Positions 1-5,749 of a stretch of DNA of 10,881 nucleotides are shown piece after piece. This DNA is from JAKORR01 sp964608495 (GTDB taxonomy: Bacteria; Armatimonadota; Zipacnadia; Zipacnadales; FEN-943). The DNA is taken from NCBI GenBank assembly GCA_964608495.1, contig CAZSOQ010000183.1, positions 1 through 10,881 of the forward strand, read 5' to 3'. Made by a program: the position numbers and the translations under genes. The notes below the pieces were generated by a model that was not told where the DNA came from, did no database searches, and saw nothing but the letters and a program-made list of their open reading frames with translations. Positions within the stretch are counted from its first letter, which is position 1. The number at the start of each line of letters is the position of its first letter.

Positions 1-16
1 ATAGGCCCCACCCGCG

Positions 17-46
17 TTGACAGACGGCCGCGGGCGGAGGTAACAT
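17..46 (+). promoter_or_regulatory. Putative sigma70-type promoter (TTGACA / TAACAT)
   Basis: A perfect -35 hexamer TTGACA (17-22) is followed after 18 bases by TAACAT (41-46), which matches four of six positions of TATAAT. Transcription would begin near 52-54, just before the ATG at 57 and about 150 bases before the HNH coding start. A competing reading exists: GGAGG at 36-40 sits 9 bases before ATG 50 and looks like a Shine-Dalgarno site, which would need a promoter further upstream, outside the window. Both cannot be used by the same transcript. Confidence 0.4.
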
Positions 47-56
47 ACTATGGATC

Positions 57-167
57 ATGAACCGCGAATCTGGAACGGGAAGAGACTTCCTACACCGGGC
101 AATCTACGAGTTCTACCTAGGCCGCAAGTCCAGGTGGGTGATCAACGGCCACGGCCCGCTAGCGTAG
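57..167 (+). CDS. Possible small protein of 36 residues, unrecognised
   Basis: This short ORF starts MNRESGTGRDFLHRAIYEFY and ends at TAG 165-167. I do not recognise it. Its codons look protein-like: I count about 75% G or C at third positions against about 47% at second positions. The overlapping frame that continues into the HNH gene would have the poor third-position value over the same stretch. It has no membrane segment or cysteine and is rich in Arg, Gly and aromatic residues. If the promoter at 17-46 is real the message would be nearly leaderless, because GGAGG 36-40 is too far (16 bases) to be a good ribosome site for this ATG. The stop lies in the loop of the hairpin at 151-183. It could be a genuine small protein, a leader peptide for the HNH gene, or a chance ORF in a small RNA. 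Confidence 0.3.
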   Translation: MNRESGTGRDFLHRAIYEFYLGRKSRWVINGHGPLA

Positions 168-190
168 TTGCGCGGCGGGCCGTCTCTTTT
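151..190 (+). terminator. Stem-loop with T-rich tail, intrinsic-terminator-like
   Basis: ACGGCCCGC (151-159) and GCGGGCCGT (175-183) are perfect 9-base inverted repeats around a 15-base loop, followed at once by CTCTTTT (184-190). This is the classic layout of a rho-independent terminator on the + strand. It ends the small unit at 17-167 and lies only 18 bases before the HNH start at 209, so it could also attenuate transcription into that gene. The T tract is short and interrupted, so termination may be partial. Confidence 0.5.
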
Positions 191-208
191 GGGGGTATCG
201 TGCGCAAG

Positions 209-739
209 ATGAGCGGTCACGTCCTGGTGCTGAATCAGAACTATGAACCCCTCAACGTCACCTCGTGGCGGCGCGCCATTTGCCTGGTCGTCAAGGGCAA
301 GGCCGTGGTCATCGCGGAGCATTCCGACTACATCACCACGCCCTCGACGGCCATCCCGATGCCCTCCGTCGTGCGTCTGAGCTACCTGGTCCGCAGACCC
401 CTGCCGGAGCTCAGGCTGTCGCGCAAGGGGGTCTTCACCCGTGACGACTACACCTGCCAGTACTGCGGTCACCGTACCCGCCATCTCACGATTGATCACG
501 TCGTTCCCCGCGAGCACGGCGGCGGGCACACCTGGGAGAACCTGGTAGCGTGCTGCCCCGACTGCAACCACAAGAAGGGCAACCGGACGCCCCAACAGGC
601 GGGGATGAAGCTGCTGCGCCAGCCCCAACGCCCCAGGTTCATCCCCTATCTTGGCTACCCCATCTTCCGGGCCGCGTTGAGGCATGAGCCGTGGCGTGAC
701 TACCTGGAGCCCTTTGCGCCACAGTTGCTCGATGTCTGA
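209..739 (+). CDS. HNH endonuclease family protein
   Basis: This 176-residue protein belongs to the widespread bacterial HNH family whose N-terminus reads VLVLNQNYEPLNV. The HNH nuclease domain spans about residues 70-130. CQYC (Cys83, Cys86) and CPDC (Cys116, Cys119) form the expected zinc knuckle, IDH (Asp96, His97) carries the metal-activating His, and Asn111 and the following NHKK complete the HNH signature. Such proteins cut DNA with a divalent metal; the physiological role of this subfamily is not settled. The frame stays open back to ATG 50, which has a good GGAGG at 36-40, but the extra 53 residues are Pro/Arg-rich, lack coding-like codon bias and span the hairpin at 151-183. I therefore prefer ATG 209, with GTG 200 as an alternative; GGGGG at 191-195 is the only nearby Shine-Dalgarno candidate. 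Its last 8 bases overlap the start of the next gene. Confidence 0.87.
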   Translation: MSGHVLVLNQNYEPLNVTSWRRAICLVVKGKAVVIAEHSDYITTPSTAIPMPSVVRLSYLVRRPLPELRLSRKGVFTRDDYTCQYCGHRTRHLTIDHVVPREHGGGHTWENLVACCPDCNHKKGNRTPQQAGMKLLRQPQRPRFIPYLGYPIFRAALRHEPWRDYLEPFAPQLLDV

Positions 740-1514
740 CGTCTTGCGCGCCTGCCTGCTTATCGGCGTGGGGGCCAGCTTCGTACTGCCGATCGGCGGC
801 TGTACACCGCGAGAGGAGGGTAAGCCCATGGCTGCCGACCCGACCCAAGGCGTGACGATTCTCTACCACGGACACTCCTGCTTCACCATCACCGACGAGC
901 AGGACTTCGCGGTTGTCGTTGATCCCTTCGGAGCCAGCGTGGGCTACAAAGTGCCCAAGTGGCGGGCCGACGTCGTCCTGGCCACCCACGGGCACCACGA
1001 CCACGACAACGTCCAGGCGGTGGACTGCGAGCGACCGCCCCTAGTCGGCAAGATCGGCGACACCAGGGCCGGCAAGCTCGTCATCAGGGGAGTCCGGGCC
1101 CCCCACTGGACGGCCCCCCAGTTCCAGGCCCGCGGCGATGTGGCCATCTACCGGTGGGAGCAGGGGGGCGTCGTGCTGTGCCACCTGGGGGACCTGGGGC
1201 AGCCGCTCCAGGACGAGCAAGTCACCGCTCTCAAGCCTGTGGACGTTCTGCTTGTCCCGGTCGGGGGCAACTACACGATTGGCCCGAGAGAGGCCGTCAG
1301 CATCATCGAGCAGTTGGACCCCGCGGTCGTGATCCCGATGCACTACAAGACCGCATACGCCAACCTCGACATCGGGACCATCGGCGAGTTCCTCAAGCAG
1401 ATCCCGCAGACTTGGGAAGTCAGGCAGGAGGCAGGGAACTTCGTCTTCATCGGGCCCGCCACGCTCTCAGACCTGCCGTCGCGCCCGACCGTGTGGGTCA
1501 TCAACGTGTCCTGA
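732..1514 (+). CDS. Metallo-beta-lactamase-fold metal-dependent hydrolase (UPF0173/UlaG-like)
   Basis: The domain starts at about residue 41 with ILYHGHSCF, typical of the UPF0173/YtkL and UlaG-like branch. Metal ligands are clear: THGHHDHD (HxHxDH, residues 86-91), the GDLG aspartate (Asp154) and IPMHYK (His204). Substrate cannot be told from sequence. From ATG 732 the protein has 260 residues and begins with a short hydrophobic stretch ending in IGGC (Cys24), a plausible lipobox, so it would be an envelope lipoprotein. ATG 828 would give a 228-residue cytosolic enzyme starting one short turn before the domain, as family members usually do, and it has a much better ribosome site (GAGGAGGG ending at 820). 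ATG 732 overlaps the HNH stop by 8 bases, which suggests translational coupling in a two-gene operon. The start choice is open. Confidence 0.85.
   Translation: MSDVLRACLLIGVGASFVLPIGGCTPREEGKPMAADPTQGVTILYHGHSCFTITDEQDFAVVVDPFGASVGYKVPKWRADVVLATHGHHDHDNVQAVDCERPPLVGKIGDTRAGKLVIRGVRAPHWTAPQFQARGDVAIYRWEQGGVVLCHLGDLGQPLQDEQVTALKPVDVLLVPVGGNYTIGPREAVSIIEQLDPAVVIPMHYKTAYANLDIGTIGEFLKQIPQTWEVRQEAGNFVFIGPATLSDLPSRPTVWVINVS
813..820 (+). promoter_or_regulatory. Strong Shine-Dalgarno-like site before ATG 828
   Basis: GAGGAGGG lies 7 bases before the in-frame ATG at 828 inside the hydrolase gene. It is the best ribosome-binding match near this gene and argues for an internal or true start at 828, against the lipoprotein start at 732. 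The same bases encode the REEG stretch after the putative lipobox, so coincidence is possible. Confidence 0.4.
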
Positions 1515-1524
1515 GGGGATAGCG

Positions 1525-1602
1525 GGGCAGCGTGCAGCGTGGGGGTCCAGGGGGCGCCGTGGAGCCTTGAGCAGCCAGGGCAGTCGAGAGGGCACGCTGT
1601 CC
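1525..1602. terminator. Long-armed inverted repeat between convergent genes
   Basis: GGGCAGCGTGC (1525-1535) can pair with GCACGCTGTCC (1592-1602) over 11 base pairs, one of them G-U on the + strand RNA, with a 56-base GC-rich loop. It fills most of the 95-base gap between the hydrolase stop (1514) and the leftward mutase stop (1610), where a bidirectional terminator would be expected. There is no T tract on either side, so rho-independent termination is not clear; it may stall polymerase or protect the 3' ends of both messages. Confidence 0.35.
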
Positions 1603-1609
1603 GCGAACG

Positions 1610-3022
1610 TCAGGCAAGGGCCCGGGTGACGATCCCCAGAGCCTGTCGAGTGACGTCCCTGGCTGTCACCATGTCGTCCGCTTCCACGACCAGTCGGATG
1701 ATCGGCTCGGTGTTCGAGGCCCGTGCGTGCAGCCACGACCGGTCTGGCCAGCTCACCCGCACTCCCTCAGTCTCGTCCACGTGCCCGCTATCGGCGTAGT
1801 GGTTCCTGAGGGCCAGCAGTGCCTGCTGAACCTTGGCGGCGGGACACTCCACGCCTTCCTTGACGATTGCCGAGGGCAGGAAGCTGTCGGCAATCCATTT
1901 GCTCAGAGGTTCGCCGCGTCGGGCAAGCCCTTCCAGGATGAGGCTCATGGCCCGGTGGCTGTCACGGCAGTAGTGGATCCGCGGGTCTATGACGCCCCCG
2001 TTGCCCTCGCCGCCAAAGACCCAGTGCCCGTCGTCGGTGAGGCCGGCAGCCCTAACCTTGGCTGCCTCCTCCTGCATGCCGGCCACCACGTTGATCTCGC
2101 CCACCTTGGTCCGTCGGACCAGGCATCCGTACCGCTGGCCCACCTCCTCGATCATCCGGCTCGTGGACAGGTTTGCCACCAGGGGAACCGGCGCGTTCCG
2201 GGAGGCCACCACCTCCGCGGCCAGAGCCAACGTATACTCCTCGCCCACTGCCACTCCCTGTTCGCTCACGATGGCCAGGCGATCAGCGTCGGCATCCTGT
2301 GCGAACCCAAGGTCTGCCCTCGTCTCTCGCACGGCTTGCTCGAGCTGGAACAGGTTGCGAGGCACCGGCTCGGGCCTGTGGGGGAACAGGCCGTCCGCCT
2401 CGCCGTTGATCACGATAACCTCGCGGCAGCCCAGCTCCCGCAGCAGGCACGGGGCCAGAAGAGCCCCCGCGCCACCACAGCAGTCCACGACGACCCTAAG
2501 GCCCGCCGCCCGGATCGTGTCCACGTCTGCCGCGTCCAGCAGCACTTCCAGGTGCGTCTCCAAGGCGTTATCCCCGGCCCGAACCAGCCCCACATCCTCC
2601 TCACCGACCAGCGCGAACTCGCCCTGGTGGTACACGTTCAGCAGTTCCTCGGCCTGGTAGGGGTAGAGAAAGAGCCCATCGGACCGGATGAACTTGAGGG
2701 CGTTCCATTCCTGGGGATTATGTGACGCAGTGATGGCGATGCCGCCCTCGTGGTCGCGCTGGGCGGTGGCTATCTGGAGGGTCGGAACCGGCAGGATACC
2801 GAAGTCCTGCACGTCGCAGCCCGTGGCGAGGAGCCCCCCGATGAGGGCAGCCCTCACCATCTCGCCCGAAGTGCGCGTATCGCGGCCCACAGCCACTTGA
2901 CCGCCCTTGACGTAGGTGCCGAAGGCCTGCGCGAACCTCACGAGAAGCCCAGGGGTGAGCGTGTCGCCGACGATGCCCCGGACGCCGCTTATTCCAGTCT
3001 TTAGCGAACGAACACCTGTCAT
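1610..3022 (-). CDS. Phosphohexomutase (phosphomannomutase/phosphoglucomutase/GlmM type), intact active site
   Basis: This 470-residue member of the alpha-D-phosphohexomutase family moves phosphate between C6 and C1 of a hexose. All four domain signatures are present: GISGVRG near the N-terminus (Arg15), the phosphoserine loop TASHNP (Ser100), the magnesium loop DADADR (Asp243, 245, 247), the sugar loop GEGNGG (338-343) and the phosphate loop RASNTEP (434-440). GEGNGG differs from the GEMSGH or GEQSGH of well-studied bacterial enzymes, so mannose, glucose or glucosamine phosphate remain possible substrates; automatic pipelines often call such proteins GlmM. The frame is open upstream to 3139, but those 39 residues are Arg/Gly-rich and unlike the family, so I chose ATG 3022. 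It is the last gene of the leftward cluster, 86 bases after its serine-less paralog. Confidence 0.88.
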   Translation of the reverse strand: MTGVRSLKTGISGVRGIVGDTLTPGLLVRFAQAFGTYVKGGQVAVGRDTRTSGEMVRAALIGGLLATGCDVQDFGILPVPTLQIATAQRDHEGGIAITASHNPQEWNALKFIRSDGLFLYPYQAEELLNVYHQGEFALVGEEDVGLVRAGDNALETHLEVLLDAADVDTIRAAGLRVVVDCCGGAGALLAPCLLRELGCREVIVINGEADGLFPHRPEPVPRNLFQLEQAVRETRADLGFAQDADADRLAIVSEQGVAVGEEYTLALAAEVVASRNAPVPLVANLSTSRMIEEVGQRYGCLVRRTKVGEINVVAGMQEEAAKVRAAGLTDDGHWVFGGEGNGGVIDPRIHYCRDSHRAMSLILEGLARRGEPLSKWIADSFLPSAIVKEGVECPAAKVQQALLALRNHYADSGHVDETEGVRVSWPDRSWLHARASNTEPIIRLVVEADDMVTARDVTRQALGIVTRALA

Positions 3023-3081
3023 AGCCGGTCTTGCCTCACGGTTCCCCGGGCCCTCGCGTTCCTGTCGGGCCGCGTTCTGGC

Positions 3082-3103
3082 GCCGCCGGTGCCCCGGGGC
3101 GGC
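3082..3103 (-). other. Small GC hairpin in the mutase-mutase gap
   Basis: The 86-base gap between the two mutase genes holds GCCGCC (3082-3087) and GGCGGC (3098-3103), a 6-base-pair stem with a 10-base loop just after the upstream gene's stop. No T run follows, so it is not a convincing terminator; it could be an mRNA-processing or stability element, or chance in GC-rich sequence. I see no promoter in the rest of the gap. Confidence 0.2.
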
Positions 3104-3108
3104 TCCCG

Positions 3109-4473
3109 CTAGCTGCTTCTGCGGACGGCGGCCACCCATTCACGGGCCAGGTTCTCGGCCGAGTCGCGGCAGCGGCTCTCGGCGATCACCCGGATCAGGG
3201 GCTCGGTCTGAGAGGCCCTGATGTGCACCCACTGGCCTTCGCCGACGTGCTTGATGCCGTCCTCCAGGCTCCGGGACACCGCCCACTCCGGTGGCGGCAG
3301 CTCTCGCACCCTCTGTAGCACCCGGAAGATGTCGTCGAGCCGGCAGGGGACGGTGAGCTTCACGGTACAGTAGGTGGGCACTACTTCCCGCACCAGCTGG
3401 GAAGCGGGAAGGCCCCGCCGCGCCAGCAGGTCGAGGATGTGGGCCATGGCGGCCAGGGAGTCATGGGCATAGTTGAGCTTGGGCAGGACTATCCCGCCGC
3501 TCCCCTCGCCGGCCACCGCCGCCCCGTGGTTGAGCGCCGCTTCCGCGATGTAGGCCTGGCCGACGTGGGTGCGGATGACGCGCCTCTTGCCGTGCCGGCG
3601 GGCGATCTCGTCAACAGCCATGGTCGTGGAGAGATTGGTGACCACCGGGCCCGGGTCGCCCCGCGACAGAACCATCTCCTCCACCAGGCAGAGGGTTACC
3701 TCTTCGCCGGGCACCGATCCGTCCTCGCAGACCACACCGAGACGGTCGCCGTCGGCGTCGTGGGCGAACCCGATCTGGGCTCCGCTCGCCCTCACGAGCG
3801 TGCTCAACTGGCTGAGGTAGCGTGGGGAGGGCTCCGGGGGTCGCGACGGAGGCATGTCCAGCTCCGTGTTGATGGCCACCGGCTCGCAACCCAGCGCCTC
3901 CAGCAGGCGAGGCGAGTACTCCGAGCAGGCGCCGTTCACACAGTCCACGGCCACCTTCACGCGCCGCTGCCGTATGTCCTCGCAGTCCACCTGTGCGAGA
4001 ACAGCCTGCAGGTGCTCCTCCGCCGGGGCGCGATCGGTGGTCAGGGGCCGGAGCTGGCTCCAAGTGGCCTTGGTGAACTCGCCCGCGTGGTAGATGTCCA
4101 GAAGCTGCTCGGCCTCGCCCGGGTTGAGGAAGATGCCGTCACCGCGGATGAACTTCAGCGCGTTCCAGTGAACCTCGTTGTGCCCGGCGGTCACCGCGAT
4201 GCCGCCCACGGCCGGAGACCGCCGCACCGCGAGCTGCAGCGCAGCCGTCGGACAGATCCCCAGGTCCACGACCTGGCAGCCCGTGCCGAGCAGGCCCGCC
4301 TCGACGCAGTTGAGCACCATGGCCCCCGAACGGCGCGTGTCCCGGCTCACGAGGACTTGGCCCGGGCCGAGGTAGGTGCCGAAGGCCTGGGCAAAGGCGA
4401 CGGCGATGTCGGGGGTGAGGGCCTCGCCCACTATCCCCCTCACGCCGCCTATGCTGATCCGGAGTTGCTTCAT
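3109..4473 (-). CDS. Phosphohexomutase paralog lacking the phosphoserine
   Basis: This 454-residue protein aligns by eye with its neighbour along its whole length: SIGGVRG (Arg12), VSRDTRRSG, the magnesium loop DADGDR (Asp239, 241, 243), the sugar loop GEGSGG (322-327) and the phosphate loop RASQTEP (419-425). The active-site loop is the exception. It reads TAGHNE (95-100), so Gly97 replaces the serine that carries the catalytic phosphate and Glu100 replaces the proline. The codon is GGG on the coding strand, not a one-base ambiguity of a serine codon context. Known family chemistry needs this serine, so the protein is either inactive as a mutase, uses a different nucleophile, or has another role such as binding a hexose phosphate or pairing with the intact paralog. 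Its open frame and conserved other loops argue against decay. Start ATG 4473 is 3 bases after the GHMP kinase stop, so the two are surely cotranscribed. Confidence 0.87.
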   Translation of the reverse strand: MKQLRISIGGVRGIVGEALTPDIAVAFAQAFGTYLGPGQVLVSRDTRRSGAMVLNCVEAGLLGTGCQVVDLGICPTAALQLAVRRSPAVGGIAVTAGHNEVHWNALKFIRGDGIFLNPGEAEQLLDIYHAGEFTKATWSQLRPLTTDRAPAEEHLQAVLAQVDCEDIRQRRVKVAVDCVNGACSEYSPRLLEALGCEPVAINTELDMPPSRPPEPSPRYLSQLSTLVRASGAQIGFAHDADGDRLGVVCEDGSVPGEEVTLCLVEEMVLSRGDPGPVVTNLSTTMAVDEIARRHGKRRVIRTHVGQAYIAEAALNHGAAVAGEGSGGIVLPKLNYAHDSLAAMAHILDLLARRGLPASQLVREVVPTYCTVKLTVPCRLDDIFRVLQRVRELPPPEWAVSRSLEDGIKHVGEGQWVHIRASQTEPLIRVIAESRCRDSAENLAREWVAAVRRSS

Positions 4474-4476
4474 CGC

Positions 4477-5574
4477 TTATCGCTCAACGTCAACCCGAAC
4501 GCCCGACGTGCAGGATACCACATAGCCCCGCCCCCCGGCGGCGTCTAGGGCGGCCTTCGCTTCCTGTTCCCGGCCCGGCGCGTAGGCGAACATGCATCCG
4601 CCCATGCCTGAGCCGTTCAGCTTACCCCCCAAGGCCCCCGCGGCCACCGCCGCGTCAATCAGCTCGTCCAGCTTGGGGTGCGACACTCCCACGCCGTCCC
4701 TGAGCTGGCGCTGGTGCTCCAAGAGCATCTGGCCCAGTCGCCGCTGGCCGTCAGCGTCCAGGGACGGGCGGGACAGCAGCGCTCGGGCTTCGCGGCACAG
4801 GTCCCGGTCAACGACCTGAGCCCGGGCGACCCGCGCCGCGTCCTCGGGTAGCCGGTCCAGATAGCGGTCCACCTGCTCGAGCGGCGTGGAACGGACGTCG
4901 AAGTCCGGTATGAGCCCGCCCAGCAACCGGAACCCCTCGTTCGCGGCCGCCCGCGAGCGCCTCAGCGTGTCCTTGGTCTCCTTGGGCACCCTCGAGTCGC
5001 CCAGCACGAACCCGCTGAGCTGAGCAGCGAGGGGCTCGAAGGTGATGGGCTCGCGGCAGTCTATGTACAGAAGCCCCCCCACGGCCGATGTGTAGTGGTC
5101 CATCATGCCGCCCGGCTCCCCGAACTCCACGACCTCGGCCTGATGGGCGTACCGGGCGATGTCCTGACGTGCGTGGGGCACATCGCCCTGCTGCGTCGCC
5201 AGCAGGAAGGCGACCCAGGCGACGGTCAGGGCCGAAGAGCTGGATGTCCCGGCGTTGATAGGGATCGTGCCCGTGATGGTGCAATCGTAGCCCTGCTCGA
5301 TCCTCAAGCCTGCTCGGCGCAGAACGTTCGTGGCCGAGCGCAGGTAGTCCCGTTCACGCAGGTAGAGCAACTCCTCGGGTGCGTCGAACTCGTCCTCGTC
5401 GGGCAGGTCGGGCATCTTGATACTGAAGACCGAGTCGTCGCGAGGGGTCCCGACCACCTTCACCGTGAGGCTTAGCGGTGACGCGATGACCGATAGCCCA
5501 AGGAAGTCCTGATGCTCGCCAAACAGGCATAGGCGTCCGGGGGCCTCAACTGTGACGAGTCTGGGCAGCGCCAC
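4477..5574 (-). CDS. GHMP-family sugar kinase, galactokinase-like
   Basis: The 365-residue protein has the three GHMP motifs in order: PGRLCLFGEHQDF (12-24), the sugar-binding motif of galactokinase type; PINAGTSSSSA (105-115), the ATP phosphate-binding loop; and KLNGSGMGG (318-326). GEPGGMMDHY (152-161) supplies the probable catalytic base Asp159, at the position of the MDQ aspartate of galactokinase. It should transfer phosphate from ATP to a sugar hydroxyl, most likely C1 of a hexose; the exact sugar (galactose, fucose, a heptose, or mevalonate as an outlier) cannot be read. The frame is open to 5706, but the promoter at 5615-5643 lies inside that extension. GTG 5574, with GGGAGG (5587-5592 on the opposite strand) 12 bases upstream, gives a protein beginning right before motif 1. 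It leads the operon with the two mutases. Confidence 0.87.
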   Translation of the reverse strand: MALPRLVTVEAPGRLCLFGEHQDFLGLSVIASPLSLTVKVVGTPRDDSVFSIKMPDLPDEDEFDAPEELLYLRERDYLRSATNVLRRAGLRIEQGYDCTITGTIPINAGTSSSSALTVAWVAFLLATQQGDVPHARQDIARYAHQAEVVEFGEPGGMMDHYTSAVGGLLYIDCREPITFEPLAAQLSGFVLGDSRVPKETKDTLRRSRAAANEGFRLLGGLIPDFDVRSTPLEQVDRYLDRLPEDAARVARAQVVDRDLCREARALLSRPSLDADGQRRLGQMLLEHQRQLRDGVGVSHPKLDELIDAAVAAGALGGKLNGSGMGGCMFAYAPGREQEAKAALDAAGGRGYVVSCTSGVRVDVER

Positions 5575-5586
5575 TGCAGACGGCGA

Positions 5587-5592
5587 CCTCCC
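5587..5592 (-). promoter_or_regulatory. Shine-Dalgarno site of the GHMP kinase
   Basis: Read on the - strand this is GGGAGG, 12 bases before the GTG at 5574. It is the only good ribosome site in the frame between the promoter and motif 1 of the kinase, and it decides the GTG start. Confidence 0.55.
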
Positions 5593-5614
5593 GATAGAGG
5601 ATAAGCCGGGGGCG

Positions 5615-5643
5615 AGTCTAAGGCGGGGTGCCCGGCATGTCAA
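5615..5643 (-). promoter_or_regulatory. Sigma70-type promoter for the kinase-mutase operon
   Basis: On the - strand a perfect TTGACA (5643-5638) is followed after exactly 17 bases by TAGACT (5620-5615), four of six matches to TATAAT. Transcription would start near 5608, leaving a leader of about 33 bases that contains the GGGAGG site before GTG 5574. A short palindrome, GGCCGACCGGCC (5650-5661), lies just upstream of the -35 box and could be an operator or the end of a terminator. Confidence 0.6.
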
Positions 5644-5686
5644 GAATAGGGCCGACCGGCCGCCTGCTCGGTGTGATGTGCCTCCA

Positions 5687-5740
5687 GGGCCCTGCGCGCC
5701 GGCCACGCGGCCTGAGACCCGACGGCCTTCGCAGGGGCCC
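5687..5740 (-). terminator. Inverted repeat after uvrC, possible terminator without T tract
   Basis: CGCAGGGGCCC (5730-5740) and GGGCCCTGCG (5687-5696) form a 10-base-pair stem with one bulged base; the 33-base loop itself holds GGCC repeats that can fold. It begins about 10 bases after the uvrC stop, where that transcript would be expected to end before the kinase promoter. No T run follows, so a rho-independent mechanism is doubtful. Confidence 0.35.
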
Positions 5741-5749
5741 GGGGGGCGC

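Noticed and set aside
50..208. The 53-residue N-terminal extension of the HNH protein from ATG 50
   Set aside because: The SD-like GGAGG is well placed, but the extension is Pro/Arg-rich, has non-coding-like third positions, passes through a terminator-like hairpin, and HNH family members begin near residue 54.
1727..2725. A 332-codon + strand ORF over the intact mutase
   Set aside because: No motif on this strand; the - strand frame has the complete mutase active site.
3023..3139. N-terminal extension of the intact mutase to 3139, overlapping the upstream gene
   Set aside because: The added 39 residues are low-complexity Arg/Gly/Ala and would overlap the 3' end of the paralog; the family N-terminus starts at ATG 3022.
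3439..4548. A 369-codon + strand ORF over the serine-less mutase
   Set aside because: Same shadow effect; the - strand mutase keeps magnesium, sugar and phosphate loops over its full length.
5575..5706. N-terminal extension of the GHMP kinase to 5706
   Set aside because: It would have to be translated across the promoter and ribosome site at 5587-5643, and its residues resemble no GHMP kinase.
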